From Schoenoplectus triqueter (taxonomy: Eukaryota > Streptophyta > Magnoliopsida > Poales > Cyperaceae), in assembly GCA_964058805.1 (NCBI GenBank), contig CAXKVV010001342.1:1-32832 (forward strand): 32,832 bases of DNA. Reading direction: 5' to 3'. The notes under the pieces were generated by a model, which did not search any database, was not told the origin of the DNA, and was given only the letters and a program-made list of their open reading frames with translations. Below, piece after piece: positions 1 through 11,600 of the stretch. The stretch's first letter is position 1; the number at the start of each line of letters is the position of its first letter. Made by a program: the position numbers and the translations under genes.

Positions 1-1286
1 GCATGCCATAAGCAATGCTATCTGTTCTTATAAAGCTAAGTGAAGCCGCCATCTTTTTGTATGTATGAATGTGTGTTTTTGTTTTGAGGGGGGCGGGTTG
101 ATTTGACTTACTAAATGGTTCTTTATTTTGAAAGCAATTGTTTTTTGTAGAATAATAACTAGGTTGAGGCTATTTATAGAAACATGGTATCGAGTTGCAT
201 TGGGAAATTGCTTGCTGGAATAGTAAGAGGGAGAGAAAAAGGAGAAGGCATTTTCCCTGGGACTGAGTCAAGTTATTCCAAAGAAATGTAAGGGGGCAAG
301 AAAGGGATTTCCCCATTGTCTAATTTATGAAAATATTGTCTTAATTTTCTTTTATGGTCTACAATTCCTTTGGAATGTAATCGTAATTTTTGTTTTTTCA
401 ATGCAAGCTTGCTACGTGTTAAACAGCGCCATATAAGTTGCATTACTTGTTACTTTTGAACTTTTACACATAACGCACGTGACATTGAATGTTTGTTAGG
501 TAACTAAAAAAAACATGTATTACCACTTCCAAGGGATCTCCCTTTTGTGTGTTTTATCTAAAGGGTGGTATCCTCAACAACGAATTAATCAGATAAATTT
601 GACAGTTATAATAAATGATTTATGATTTTGAAGTTGCATACTTCAAATCTGATATCTAATATTTGCCTCAAAAAGATTTTATATCTGATGTAAGTTTTGT
701 AATTTCAAATGACTTGAAATACACAGGGCCTCTATTTACCAACAATCAATTTGCATGAAGTACCATCATTCCTTCTGCACAGGTTCTTATCTGAAAGGTT
801 CCATTTTTCTTTCTATAGCAAGCCCATAGGTTATAAATAAAATAAGCCCATTATCTTAACAGGCATAAAGCCTAAATTTTGTCTCCTTATTCGACATGAA
901 CATGTAGTTTGTTGATAAGGGGAAAACATTTCTTTCGAGCCTTGCCTTCAACAATCGACATATACTGATATACGCATAGTTTCTAAAATTGTTGACAGTT
1001 TTGGGCTGCCAAGATATCATGCCGTAAATATATATATGATATGTGAAGGGGCTTTTTAAAGAAAAATATGTTGTTTCGATCGTTGATTTGTTTATTTTAA
1101 CGGAACAATAATTAGGTTGTTAGTTATTCTTTTGGGTACATATCTAAATATAGAAGGAACAATAATTTGCTTCACCCGTGAAATATTATACTTGTTTCAA
1201 TTAAACTTTTTTTTCTTACAAACGGTCCAACACATTGCTCAATTTAGCATTGAATCACACAGAATATGATCTAGCATAGATAAAAA
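1..1286. other. Intergenic AT-rich DNA
   Basis: No convincing exon is visible on either strand. The first few hundred bases could be the untranslated end of a gene outside the window, but nothing in the sequence proves it. The rest is AT-rich and without long open frames. Confidence 0.5.
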
Positions 1287-1549
1287 TAGAGGTGATAGAA
1301 TCAAATTTGAATTCGAACTTGATATGATCTGAGGTCGATCTGACTCAGTCTGACCTAAAATTAAATAATATATAATCAAATCAAAATTAATCAACTATTT
1401 AAAAAAAATAATATATAAATTGATCCGACTTTGAACCGACCTGACCCAATCTCTAATCCGATCCAATCTAGCTGAAATCCAATTCAATCTGATCCGACCC
1501 ACCTGAATCTCAACTCAACCCATCTGAACTCCATGATCCATCACTTCTA
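1287..1549. mobile_element. hAT-like MITE, TAGAGGTG family
   Basis: The element starts TAGAGGTGAT and ends ATCACTTCTA, an imperfect terminal inverted repeat. It is flanked by GATAAAAA (1279-1286) and GATAAAAT (1550-1557), an 8-bp target duplication with one mismatch, as expected for hAT transposition. The interior is full of degenerate GATCCGAC/GACCTGAC words. Its ends match the element at 14227-14553 (TAGAGGTGGCA...TGTCACCTCTA), so the two belong to one family. No coding capacity is visible, so it is non-autonomous. Confidence 0.72.
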
Positions 1550-1660
1550 GATAAAATATGATATTATTGTGAGCGGTCAGACAATCTAATCGAGGTACTA
1601 TCAATAATCAAATAAATACGATGCGTCGATGTGTCAAAAAGAAAAGAAAAACAAAAAAGA

Positions 1661-2040
1661 AAAGAGAAGGGATCAATTGACAATGGATTATTTTGATAAT
1701 TTTAACAATGAACCTCTAAATAAATACAAAAAAAATTAAAAATAGAAAAAAAATTTATAAATGTGTTCTTCTACCTTTAAATTGATGATCATACAAATTT
1801 CATCTAATTTCATTATCATTTGATAGCCCATCAAAGATCATTAAATTTCCATGTCATTTGCAACGATTCCAATTTAACGGTCTTTGATGGACTATCAAAC
1901 AATAATAAAATTACATAAAATTTGAATGACCATCAATCTAAAAATTGAAGAACACATCTATAATATTTTTTTAAATTTATTTAGAAATTTTTTGTCAAAA
2001 TTGTCAAAATAACCCGTTACGAATTGATCCCACTCTAAAG
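1661..2040. mobile_element. AT-rich fold-back MITE, GGGATCAATT family
   Basis: The left end (GGGATCAATTGACAATGG from 1669) is an inverted copy of the right end, which finishes at 2031 with GAATTGATCCC. The terminal repeats run about 40 bases with several mismatches. Inside, a second inverted pair at about 1785-1845 and 1870-1945 makes the element largely self-complementary. Exact outer limits and target duplication are unclear. It ends about 165 bases upstream of the Rab5 start codon, so it lies in that gene's proximal promoter or at its transcription start. Confidence 0.65.
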
Positions 2041-2082
2041 AAAATGCATTAAATACAAGCGAAACATACAACAATTGTTTAA

Positions 2083-2089
2083 CGACGTC
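2083..2089 (+). promoter_or_regulatory. ACGT-core motif upstream of Rab5
   Basis: A GACGTCA word lies about 115 bases before the Rab5 start codon. It resembles the C-box/CRE type site bound by plant bZIP factors. It is followed by a CT-rich stretch (about 2110-2160) typical of plant 5' leaders. A single short motif is weak evidence of function. Confidence 0.3.
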
Positions 2090-2203
2090 AGGTCTTTTAC
2101 CGAAGCTTCACGTCTCCCTCTTTCCTTTTCCTCTCCGATCCCGATCCCTTCTCCATTTTTCAATTTTATTTTTGGCTTCTTGCTCTTGCTCGGTTTTTCT
2201 GAG

Positions 2204-4832
2204 ATGGCGACAACTGGACATACCAACAACGTCATCAATGCCAAGCTTGTAAGCTCCTCTTTCTCTGTCTAAGTTCACTCTTTTTTTATTGCTGTTTTTT
2301 TTGTGTGTATAAAGTTGTGGAATTGAGTAGGGGTTTGGAGTGAATGATCTTAGTTTTAATCTAGAAGTTATGATGAAAAGGTGAGATCTAAGATTCACCG
2401 CAAATTCCTGTGATTTTGTATTTTGTCGTAAAGTGCTGGTGTGTCCGTTTAGTCCACTCTAATCTGGAATTGAATGGGACTCAATTAGTTTACGATTTCT
2501 TTCTTACTGATGATTTTGTTGCTTTGATAGGGGTGATCAAGAATAGTAAGGTTCGGTGAAGTTTGAATAAGGATACTTCCAGTAATGTTGGAATTAAGCT
2601 TGAATCAAGAGGTGGTTTTTTCTGGATTTGTATTTCCAGACCTCCACATTTCTGGCAATGCAGCATGTATACATACTGTGGAAAGGATTTCTGTGAACAT
2701 AATAGGGGGGACATGGAGATTACAAGGAGAAAACATTTGGAAGTCTAATATTAAAATAAATTATTAGTTCTACAGTTCCTAAAATATGTTCTAAAGCTAC
2801 GCTGTACCGCCTGTATGAAACAATATTGGCTTGTCATTTGATGTACATTTCATTCCCTTTTCTTATATCTTTCTTTCGAAAATTTAGGTATTGCTTGGTG
2901 ACATGGGAGCGGGAAAATCCAGTCTTGTACTACGATTTGTTAAAGGGCAATTTCTTGAATTTCAGGTAATATCTCTATATCACATTGATGCTGTTGTTTC
3001 ACAGGGAATCAATATGTCCAATGTGTACGAAATTTAAACCTTCCTAGCTTTCCAGCACAGGCCGTAGAATTCAATATTGGATTTAGCAACTTTCCTCTAC
3101 TGTGGCTGTTGGTGCTTGTTCCAAGCTTGTTGATCTCATAAATATACTTTGTTTCAATTTTTTGTCATCATTAGCCAATAACCCAAATTTAGGTGATTGT
3201 TGGCATCCATAGGAAATAAGCTCTATCTAATTGTATACAATATCAGGAGTCAACAATTGGTGCGGCATTCTTTTCTCAAACCCTAGCTTTGAATGATGCG
3301 ACAGTAAAGTTCGAGATTTGGGATACAGCTGGACAGGAACGATACCACAGCCTTGCTCCCATGTACTACCGTGGGGCCGCTGCGGCTGTAATTGTCTATG
3401 ACATCACCAGCAATGTGAGATCCTTAGTGCTCTTAAAATTCTTAATTTTATTTTACTTGGTGGTAAATCATGTGAATATTTACTTGGTTATATATCTTTC
3501 ATACCCTGAATATTCCAATGTCAAAATATGGCTAGTATATCTCCCTACCTCTTAGTTTACAGCATAATTTGTGAAGAGAAGGGGGGATAATTTGTGTGCT
3601 CTCCAAGAAATTACAAGATGGTCAATTGCTGTTTATTGTGAGGGTTTCTGGGCATGCCATCTTTTTTCTTGTTTTGCATTTGCAATAATATTATGCTTTT
3701 ACTTTGGGGCTGATATGAAGCTGTTGCTTTTTATTTGAAGGGAAGTTCCTTTGAACTGATTAGACTTGCTAGACCTGAAAATTGGGTTTTAATTTGTAAT
3801 ACATGGTTGCCACTTCACCTTTCCCTTTTCTGCAAAATTCTCTCCCTACCTCTCTTTTTGCCCTCCCTTTTTCACTCTAAAAGATGGTACCAGTATGCTT
3901 GTTTTATTTCCTCAAAGATAGTCTAAGGGTGTGTATGATATTTTCCGTGTTTATTATTATTATTATTATTATTTTTAAATAGGGCTTCCAATAACCAGGC
4001 ATATTTTCAATATGCCTCTCTTAGGATTATTATTGATATTTCTCATTTTGTGGTGCTTAAGTTATATTAGTTTGCTTACTGAGGCTTCTTTTTATTTTTG
4101 ATGCCTTGTAACAAATTTCTGTGTAGGAATCTTTTGAGCGAGCTAAGAAATGGGTGGTTGAGCTACAAAAACAAGGTTTGAAAGATCGAACATCAACCTT
4201 TGTATATTGCAGAAATATATAATTTTTTTTTGGTTGGGGGCAATATAGGCTAATATGGAGCTACATGTAGGTAATCCCCATATGGTGATGGCTCTAGCTG
4301 GTAACAAGGCTGACTTAGAAGATAGAAGAAAGGTTTCTGCTGATGTAAGTTCTACTTCATTCTGGTTGATTATAATTTAATACATTTCTAGTTTCTGAAT
4401 CTTCGTCACTTAATTTGAAGGGACTTATTGTGGACTTTTTACCAAGTTGTTTATGTGTGTGTCTCTTTCGATTGAATGCAGGATGCCCGTGCATATGCTG
4501 AGGGGAATGCCCTTCATTTTATTGAGACATCAGCAAAAACAGCTATTAATGTTAATGATATGTTCTATGAGATTGGTTAGAATCACTCTTACACATGTTT
4601 AAAATGCCAAATTTGAATTAAATCCTATAATTATAGTCTTCAATTCTTCATGATTTTTGTGATATTTATGGTTTTGAATTTGAAACTTTGTGATGGTTTG
4701 GATCATATGTATTTCTCTAATGTAGCAAGGAGGCTGCCGCGTGCTCAGCCAGTGCAAAACCCGGCAGTGGTGGCCCTCTCTGACGGGCCTGCTGGACAGA
4801 GGTCTCAGACTGCTTCTACATGTTGCACTTAG
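2204..4832 (+). CDS. RABF2: Rab5-type small GTPase, RABF2 class (RHA1/ARA7-like)
   Basis: I read seven exons: 2204-2248, 2888-2965, 3247-3414, 4127-4175, 4271-4344, 4482-4575 and 4726-4832. All introns are GT-AG, and the exons give 615 nt and 204 aa, the normal Rab length. The P-loop GDMGAGKSS is near residues 19-27, the switch I Thr is at 44 (ESTIGAAF), WDTAGQE is at 66-72 with Gln71, NKAD is at 125-128 and ETSAK at 153-157. The protein ends STCCT, a di-cysteine tail for geranylgeranylation. There is no N-terminal myristoylation glycine, which argues for RABF2 rather than the ARA6/RABF1 type. Known RABF2 proteins switch between GDP and GTP forms on endosomes and steer cargo to the vacuole. 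All switch residues are present, so it should be functional. A fold-back transposon ends just upstream of the 5' leader. Confidence 0.95.
3953..3974. repeat. TTA/ATT microsatellite in a Rab5 intron
   Basis: About seven tandem TTA units followed by a T-rich stretch lie in the third intron of the Rab5 gene. It is a simple repeat likely to vary in length between individuals. Confidence 0.75.
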
Positions 4833-5640
4833 GCAAAACTATTTTTAAATCATATATTCAAATAGAACTATCACAGGATATAAAAACCTGTATGATGTTT
4901 CATTTATTGCTTTCAAGTGCAGGGCCAGTGATTTGAAAAAAAAAAAATTTGGGCACAGAGAAGATTGTTGTTGCATATCTTACCTTTGGAGTCAAATTTC
5001 TCAGTCTTCCTAGGGTGTTGTTGTAAATTAATGTGGCAACAACATGTCAGTGTGATGTGATTGCTCAAGTGTAATTTGGTTTTTAAACATTTCGTTTTGT
5101 TCCTTTGAAACTTGAGAAGTGGGCATTCTTTGTCTAGAAGAGCATAAAGCCATAAATTGTAACAATAGAATTCAACTGATTCTCATAATCTATGATCTGC
5201 TTTAATCTGATATCATATAGACAAAAAGAGTGCTGAATGCACTAAACAGAGGCCTTTACGTCAGCAACACGTACATGGGTAAATACGTTAATTATATGAA
5301 TTATTGATATCCAAATGTAATTAGTTCTTCCTTCCACGGGGGTCGGCGCTGCTTCATTTTAATTCTGCTTGATCGGGCGAAAATTATTGCGTCCATTAGT
5401 TTCTCCTCCTCTCCATTTCATTCCAAGCGAAAAAGCGCTCGCCGCTCTAAAGCCTGAAGCCCTGAATTCTCCCTGCGCCGCTTCTCTCTTTTGATCGTCT
5501 CCAGCCAACACTTTTCATCTCCGTCGCCATAGCCATACATCTCTCCCTCGCGAATTCACATTCCTTACGGAGTTTTCTTTTTTTCGTTTGAGCCGTTCTA
5601 TTAACTATTAATTTATAATTTCATAATAATAAATAGTTTC
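4833..5640. other. Rab5 3' flank and an unassigned GC-richer stretch
   Basis: The first few hundred bases after the Rab5 stop are the probable 3' untranslated region. From about 5395 to 5560 the composition becomes pyrimidine- and GC-rich, as in a plant 5' leader. No long frame follows directly, because an inverted-repeat element (about 5640-5890) intervenes. This may be the promoter of a gene that has been lost. Confidence 0.35.
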
Positions 5641-5890
5641 TTACATAAAAAAATATATTTATATTTTTTCACAGAGATTAAATCATATCATTCAGATTTT
5701 CGTATGGAGTTCTTACAAAAAAAATTTCGGAGAATTCAGTCCCCTCCCTCGTCATGACTCAATTCATTTACGGAATGCTTTTGGTGCCGAGAACTCCACA
5801 AATTAATCTGAATAGTATGATTTCATCTCAATAGCTATGAAGAAGAAGAATAACATAATTTTTAATACATAAAAAAAATATATATTACTA
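5640..5890. mobile_element. Inverted-repeat (fold-back) element
   Basis: Arms of about 40 bases at 5676-5716 and 5790-5830 are inverted copies. The left arm reads AGATTAAATCATATCATTCA and the right arm, reversed, AGATGAAATCATACTATTCA. Both continue to GGAGTTCT. AT-rich outer flanks are loosely similar. The terminal repeat ends and target duplication were not resolved, so the element class is unknown. Confidence 0.5.
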
Positions 5891-6001
5891 AATCAAAAAC
5901 GCTGACCATCAGCAACGCTGATGCAATGATGTCGATTCCCCACGCCACACCGCATCGCTAACCATCAGCCTATCGTTTCCCATCCTTTCCTGTTCTGACG
6001 C

Positions 6002-6172
6002 ATGGCGCTCACCACACTCCACAAACCCTTAAATGCGCTCAATACCGCCTCCGCTTATCGCTTTTTTTGGCGTGCTTTAACAGAGGCATTGTCGCCCCGC
6101 ATGTTGGATGTTGGCGCCACTGATAACCTCACGACTCCTCTCCGCCTCTTCTTTCCTACGACTTTTCCATGA
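6002..6172 (+). pseudogene. Possible remnant of a mitochondrial-presequence exon
   Basis: An open frame begins ATGGCGCTCACC and encodes about 56 residues, starting MALTTLHKPLNALNTASAYR. It is rich in Ala, Arg, Leu, Ser and Thr and poor in acidic residues at its start, which resembles a mitochondrial targeting peptide. It stops at TGA and no obvious continuing exon follows, although short open pieces lie near 6390-6600. GC content is higher than the surroundings. It could be a broken first exon or chance; I do not recognise a family. Confidence 0.25.
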
Positions 6173-6654
6173 TCCAGCTACCTCAAGTAACTGTTTCACC
6201 TTATCTTTTAGCAATTTAGTTCTTCATATACAAGTTCTTAGTTTTGTAAAATTTGAACCTACCAATGAGACTGTGATGCACCCTTACTATGCAAAAATGT
6301 ATCAGATATGTTCTCTCTTTCTCAATTTTTCTCCCACCAAGTAAATGATTCACCTATCTCCTTCGGAAATTCACAAATGCAGACCACCGGTTCTTGAACA
6401 GCTCCTATGAATGAATCTAGAGCAAAGGCTCGAGGCTGAGAAAACCATAGTAGGTGATTTAGCAATGTCAAGCATGTCAGAGGAATATTCTCCATGGGGG
6501 AGGTAAAGATAGTGTTGGATTATGACCATCAAGTTCCCGATGAAATTAATATACAAATATTACTTGATGAAAGAGGTTGGACAGGACGTCTCAATGACGT
6601 TGAAGGATCCACCTGCCCACCGTGAGCTATAGATTTAGTGACAGTAGGAAACTA

Positions 6655-7018
6655 GGAATGATCTGGTGAAGATTTTTAAACATTGTTTATTTTAACAATC
6701 TTGACAATTAAATTTATATAAATTTATAATTGGCAATATATTTTTAAATTTATGAATTAATTGTGTATCAAGTTTTATATAATTTGAATGTTATTTGATA
6801 TTTTATTAAATATAAATAAAATTATATAATAATTTTAACAGTTTAAATTTAAAATCTTATATCAAATAATATTTAATTATATAAAATTTAAGACACAATT
6901 AAAGTTTAAGAAAATATTTTTAAAGCATTTTTATTTTTAGAATTGTTTATGAATCTATATATAAATTGATTATCAAAATTGTTAAAATAAATAATTGTCA
7001 AGTGATCCCACTCTTTAG
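6655..7018. mobile_element. Second AT-rich fold-back MITE, GGGATCAATT family
   Basis: The right end (AAGTGATCCCACTCTTTAG, ending 7018) matches the right end of the element at 1661-2040 (GATCCCACTCTAAAG). The left side (TTGTTTATTTTAACAATCTT near 6692) is an inverted copy of the right subterminal sequence. Internal arms at about 6755-6805 and 6850-6905 are also inverted copies, giving a large hairpin. No coding capacity is seen. Confidence 0.62.
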
Positions 7019-7019
7019 A

Positions 7020-8653
7020 CCTTGGAGGAGGTGGAAAAGAGGTTGTAGATCTAGGAATTGGATTTTATGAATGTACGAGTAAAATGAAATGACAAATGAG
7101 GAGTAAAAGTTAAGATGTAAGAGGTTGAGAGATTGTTTCTTACCACCGGAAAGGAGGTGCGTCAGAAAAATGTTGAAGAAAGTTATTAATTTTTCGGGAC
7201 TATTTTTTAAGGTAAAAAAACTTCCATGTTTTATTGTAAAACTTTAAGGTATGTCATAGACTTCATCTGCTGATGAGATCTGCTCCGTTAAATGAAGGCT
7301 GTTTTATTAATTAGTACATATTTTTAAGTTCCACAATAAAAAGGAGGGAATTTATGAATCGACTTTCGTATCAAAATAAATTCATAATGTAGTCTGAGGT
7401 TACACTGAATTTTCTTTAGTAGAGATCATCCACCTGTTTCATTGAAACAGAAATGTCTTTACAAAAGAGTACCAAAGGCTTTAAAAGAGCCAATTTGACT
7501 ACTACATCTATGACTTACCTAGAACTACCCGTTAAATTCATGTATCTTGCTGATTGATGTTCTGGACAGAAGTAAATTGATGATCCGACTAAAGAACCAA
7601 ATTCATTATAAAAATAATTGACCTAAGTATTAAGTAGTACGTTACTGGACATCAAACGCGAGATGTGATTTACATAACAATGAATAAAAATTGATATTAC
7701 AATAATAGACTAAATATCAATACAATAACCGATAACGTTAAAAAAAATTCCAACCATGTGACGATCGAATTTGTGTCATAATAACTGTGGTTATCAAGAC
7801 TGCATATAGAAAAATAGGACCAATTGTTTCATCACCAGAAGAAAATTAGGCTGTTCTAACTAGGTAATGGAATTTATCAACTGCGGGATGATACTTATAT
7901 AGAAAAAGAAAGATATCAGTGTGCATAACAGCAAAATATAATAATTAGTACAAAATATAATACATTTTGTTTTTCGCTCCTCAAAAGCCTGACACAGGTA
8001 ATTAAAAAAGATCAAATTCTAAGAACACAAGGTGTATGTTAGTTGAAAAAGCCGACGTTGAAGATAAATACATGCATTGATTCCTTGGAGAAGTCAACAT
8101 TCGTAATAAATGAAATTTTCTTAGAGTAACAAACTTCAGTGTCGGTTTCTTTCAAAAACCGACACTGTTCGTGAATAAAAATTATTGAAGTATTTGTTGT
8201 ATAGTGAATAAAATACTTCATTAGTGGCAATTCCTTTGCTATATACATTAGTGCTGGCTAATTACCTACACTGGTAGGTATCACCTAATGCTCCAAAAAA
8301 AAAATTCCAATACTGATTCCTCCATAATCAGTGTCCGTTGTACTTAGGACAATATTATTACATTTTCTTAGCAATAATTTATTATAAGTTTCTAAAATTC
8401 ATATTGTATTTGGCACTGAGGAGGAAACACAAAAGTCTAATAGAAAATGCCAGAATAAAAGCTTTATCTTACCCAACATCTGAAACAAAAGCAAGAAAAA
8501 AAAAGGAATTACAGCTCCAAGGCAAGAAATGCTCTTACATGGTTTTCACCCTAATTTTATTAGAGCTGAAATGCAGCATTGTTTTCTCATGCTGAGATCT
8601 CAAGTCAAAATGAAACTAAACAAAGAAAATGAAGCCAGATTGTCACAAATTCT
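7020..8653. other. Intergenic AT-rich DNA
   Basis: No exon is supported here on either strand. The part nearest 8653 is the probable 3' untranslated region of the ATP synthase subunit gene on the minus strand. A perfect short hairpin lies at 8137-8167. Open frames in 8039-8600 have low-complexity composition and look like chance. Confidence 0.45.
8137..8167. repeat. Perfect 12-bp inverted repeat (hairpin)
   Basis: CAGTGTCGGTTT (8137-8148) and AAACCGACACTG (8156-8167) are exact reverse complements separated by 7 bases. It resembles the short subterminal palindromes of CACTA-type transposons, such as those at 32092 onward, but no CACTA end is visible nearby. It may be a transposon relic. Confidence 0.6.
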
Positions 8654-11600
8654 TCATAGGAAGTTGCGGATGTCTAGACTCCTGACATCAGGAATCTTCT
8701 CATCTTTGAACTCCTCCCTGCATGAAATTAGAGTAATTATAAGAGAGATGGAGGTCCATACACAAACAAACCATTATGCATATAGTTACAAAGGAATTGG
8801 TGCATATGAGACATCTTTTACTTTGCTGGGGCATCTACAATGTCAAGATGATTTGTTTGGACTAAAGGAATTAATTACTTCAGCTGAGGTTTTTGGCTAG
8901 TTTTGCCTAACAGTTTAAGCCTTCGTTTCCTTCATGAACTCGCAAAGACCAAACAAAAGGTTTCATGGCCATAAAGAGTCTTATTATGTTTCAGTTCCTT
9001 TAGAAATGTGCGCGCGCATGCATGTAAGAAGAGAGAGACCTTTTAAGTTGGGTTTCCATGGCTTCAAGAGCATCTTTCTTCAGTTCTGTCAGTTCAGCCT
9101 TGGCAACTTTAAGCTCCAGCTCTTCTTCCATCTTCGGCAAGTCTTCTTGCTTGATTCCAAGCCTGTTGATTTTATTTTTTATTTGTTTGCCATGTTACTT
9201 TCTTGTAAACTTTTGCCCAGTACTAAATAAATTTAAATTCTTCTATCCATACACTGTGCATCATACACTACATCTCAAAAGAGTAACATATGCTGCAACG
9301 CCCCTCTTTTAAAGAAACTACGCGAACTACCTCCATCACACATCTAAACTATAGTGAAACGTTCTTTTTTTCATAAGAAAGATGAAAATCAAGCTCTCAA
9401 ATTTTAGAAATGTTCATAAAGGACCCATCCGAATTTCAAACCTGCGACCTTCTACATGGAGGGCGTTGTCTTTTGCAACTAGACCAAATGTTGGTTTCTT
9501 AAAATATAGTGAAACGTAACAAGAAGGGTAATCTAGTTATCCAGAGCATTATAATTCTGCCTTCGAAAGTATTATATGTTTGTGGGTGATAATACAATAC
9601 TTCTCATCTTGAATGGGTTTGATGATACTTCTTATAAAAAAATATATAGAGCCCTACTTTTTGTTGAGTTTCTCGAACTCGGCCAAAAGGAGAGCCATGT
9701 TTTGTTTGTCATTGCGTAGAAGGGGTTTCTTGATATCCTTCTCCACCTTTTCTAGGGCTTCAAACATCAATTTCTCAGCACCAACCTCATCAAAGAGACC
9801 ACTCCTAATAAAATTAAAATAATATCAGACAGTCATCACTAGGGGAAAAAAAATCAGGGATAGCACGTTGTATATAAACTCTTCACGCCAAAAGCCCCCT
9901 GCTTCCACCAGGCACCAAATAAGAAAAAAAAAACAGCTGTACAAAATACTTATTTCTTTTACATAAGATGCCTTGGTACCTTTTATGAATCTTCTCATAT
10001 CTTTTATTCAAATGCACTATATATTGGGAACTATTAGGAGTTTTCTGGTGTTACCAGCCTTCAAGTAAAATATAACAGATGATATGCACATAAAATGATA
10101 CTACTGGATTGTGTCCCTACTGCATATGAAAAATGTACTACATTTCAGTCTGAATATACAAAGGTTAACCTCATATGATTTTTTTTCTTTTTGCTAGACA
10201 AGTGCAATTTGAAGTCAAAAGATCATTAACATGAAATATCCATCTACAAAATGGTCACTTCAATTTGTAGTATTTGAAGAAATGGTATCTGTTATGGTTT
10301 ATCAGGATGATGCATCTTTAATAACGTATATATTAACTTTTCCATTTGGAACAGGTACACATCCAAAAAGTTGGAAATAAAGATTGAAAAGTGAGAGAGC
10401 TACTTGATTCTGATCTCCTGAAGCTTCAAGAGGTATGTTCTTGCATCAGGGATGTCACAAGTGTTCACCTTGATGGTGTTCTGAATGCTCTCAGAATCAG
10501 ATAACAGACCAGCCCTGAAATTAAAAGAGACATGAGTATTTAATTAAAGCAAATCATAAAATCACACTAGAGTCAATTATTTGGTTACTACAACCACTAT
10601 TTCAATCCCACAAGAGAACATATATGACCTAATAATACTAAATCTGCTATAGTACATAGAATACAAGTTCACAAATTCAGTAACTGTGCTTGGTGCACAA
10701 CCTGCCTCTTGGAGGTCAGGGATTCAACCCCAGCTTTGAGCTGGTGAAGCCTATGGCTTGTTGATGTGAGTGTGCCTACGCCGTACGGGCATATGTCAAA
10801 ACAAAAAGGTTTTAAGGTTATAAGATTTATATCACCTTATTGGATAAGTATTTCTTTTGTGCTATTTACTTTGCTCATTGTTTACCATAACAGTAAGCCA
10901 GTTGGTAAACAGTAACCTCACAAGTATCCACATGTGCCAGGGAGAATAATCACAAATTAAAATCTCCTTCTATTTTCTTAAAAAAAAACGGTAAATCTGG
11001 GCACATCTTTGAGCTTAAGTTTAATAGGGAAACAGAGATTTGATACAATACCAGTCAAAATGGAACTTAGGTCTTACTCTTTTCTAGCATTCTTCCAGAC
11101 CTTGGCATAGTGGGACACAGAAGCAGGGTCTTCAGGGTCAATTGTAATTTTTTCCCTCTTAAATATAGACAGGCATGTATCATACTTTTTCTTCACCTCC
11201 AGAAATATTCCCTTCAGCATTTCTGGTCCATACAAGTAAACTAATTACATATGGAAATGTGATGCAAGTTTATTGAGATCAACAGTCAAAACATTATTTG
11301 ATTAACACCAAGACTCAACATTATTTGCTTTTAACTCAACCTTAATGCTTACATAACATACCAAAACACAATTAATAGAACTCACAAAACTAAGAAATAC
11401 TCAAATAAATCATATAACTAAACCAAATTGAAAATAATTAGCTAAATTAGAAATCACAGTGTTACAAACACAAAACAAGCACAGACTATTAACTTTACTT
11501 ATAAAAAAAATTGCATTCACAAGGCATATATTTGAATTTAAATAAATAAAAATATTGGAAGATAAGCCAATAGAACATACCATCTCCCTTAAGAGCAGGG

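Noticed and set aside
3289..3555. Rab5 fragment as a short separate protein
   Set aside because: It is exon 3 of the Rab5 gene read through its splice donor into the intron.
10681..10806. Functional tRNA gene
   Set aside because: Only the A- and B-box-like words are present; no cloverleaf or acceptor stem pairing is visible, so a SINE fits better.
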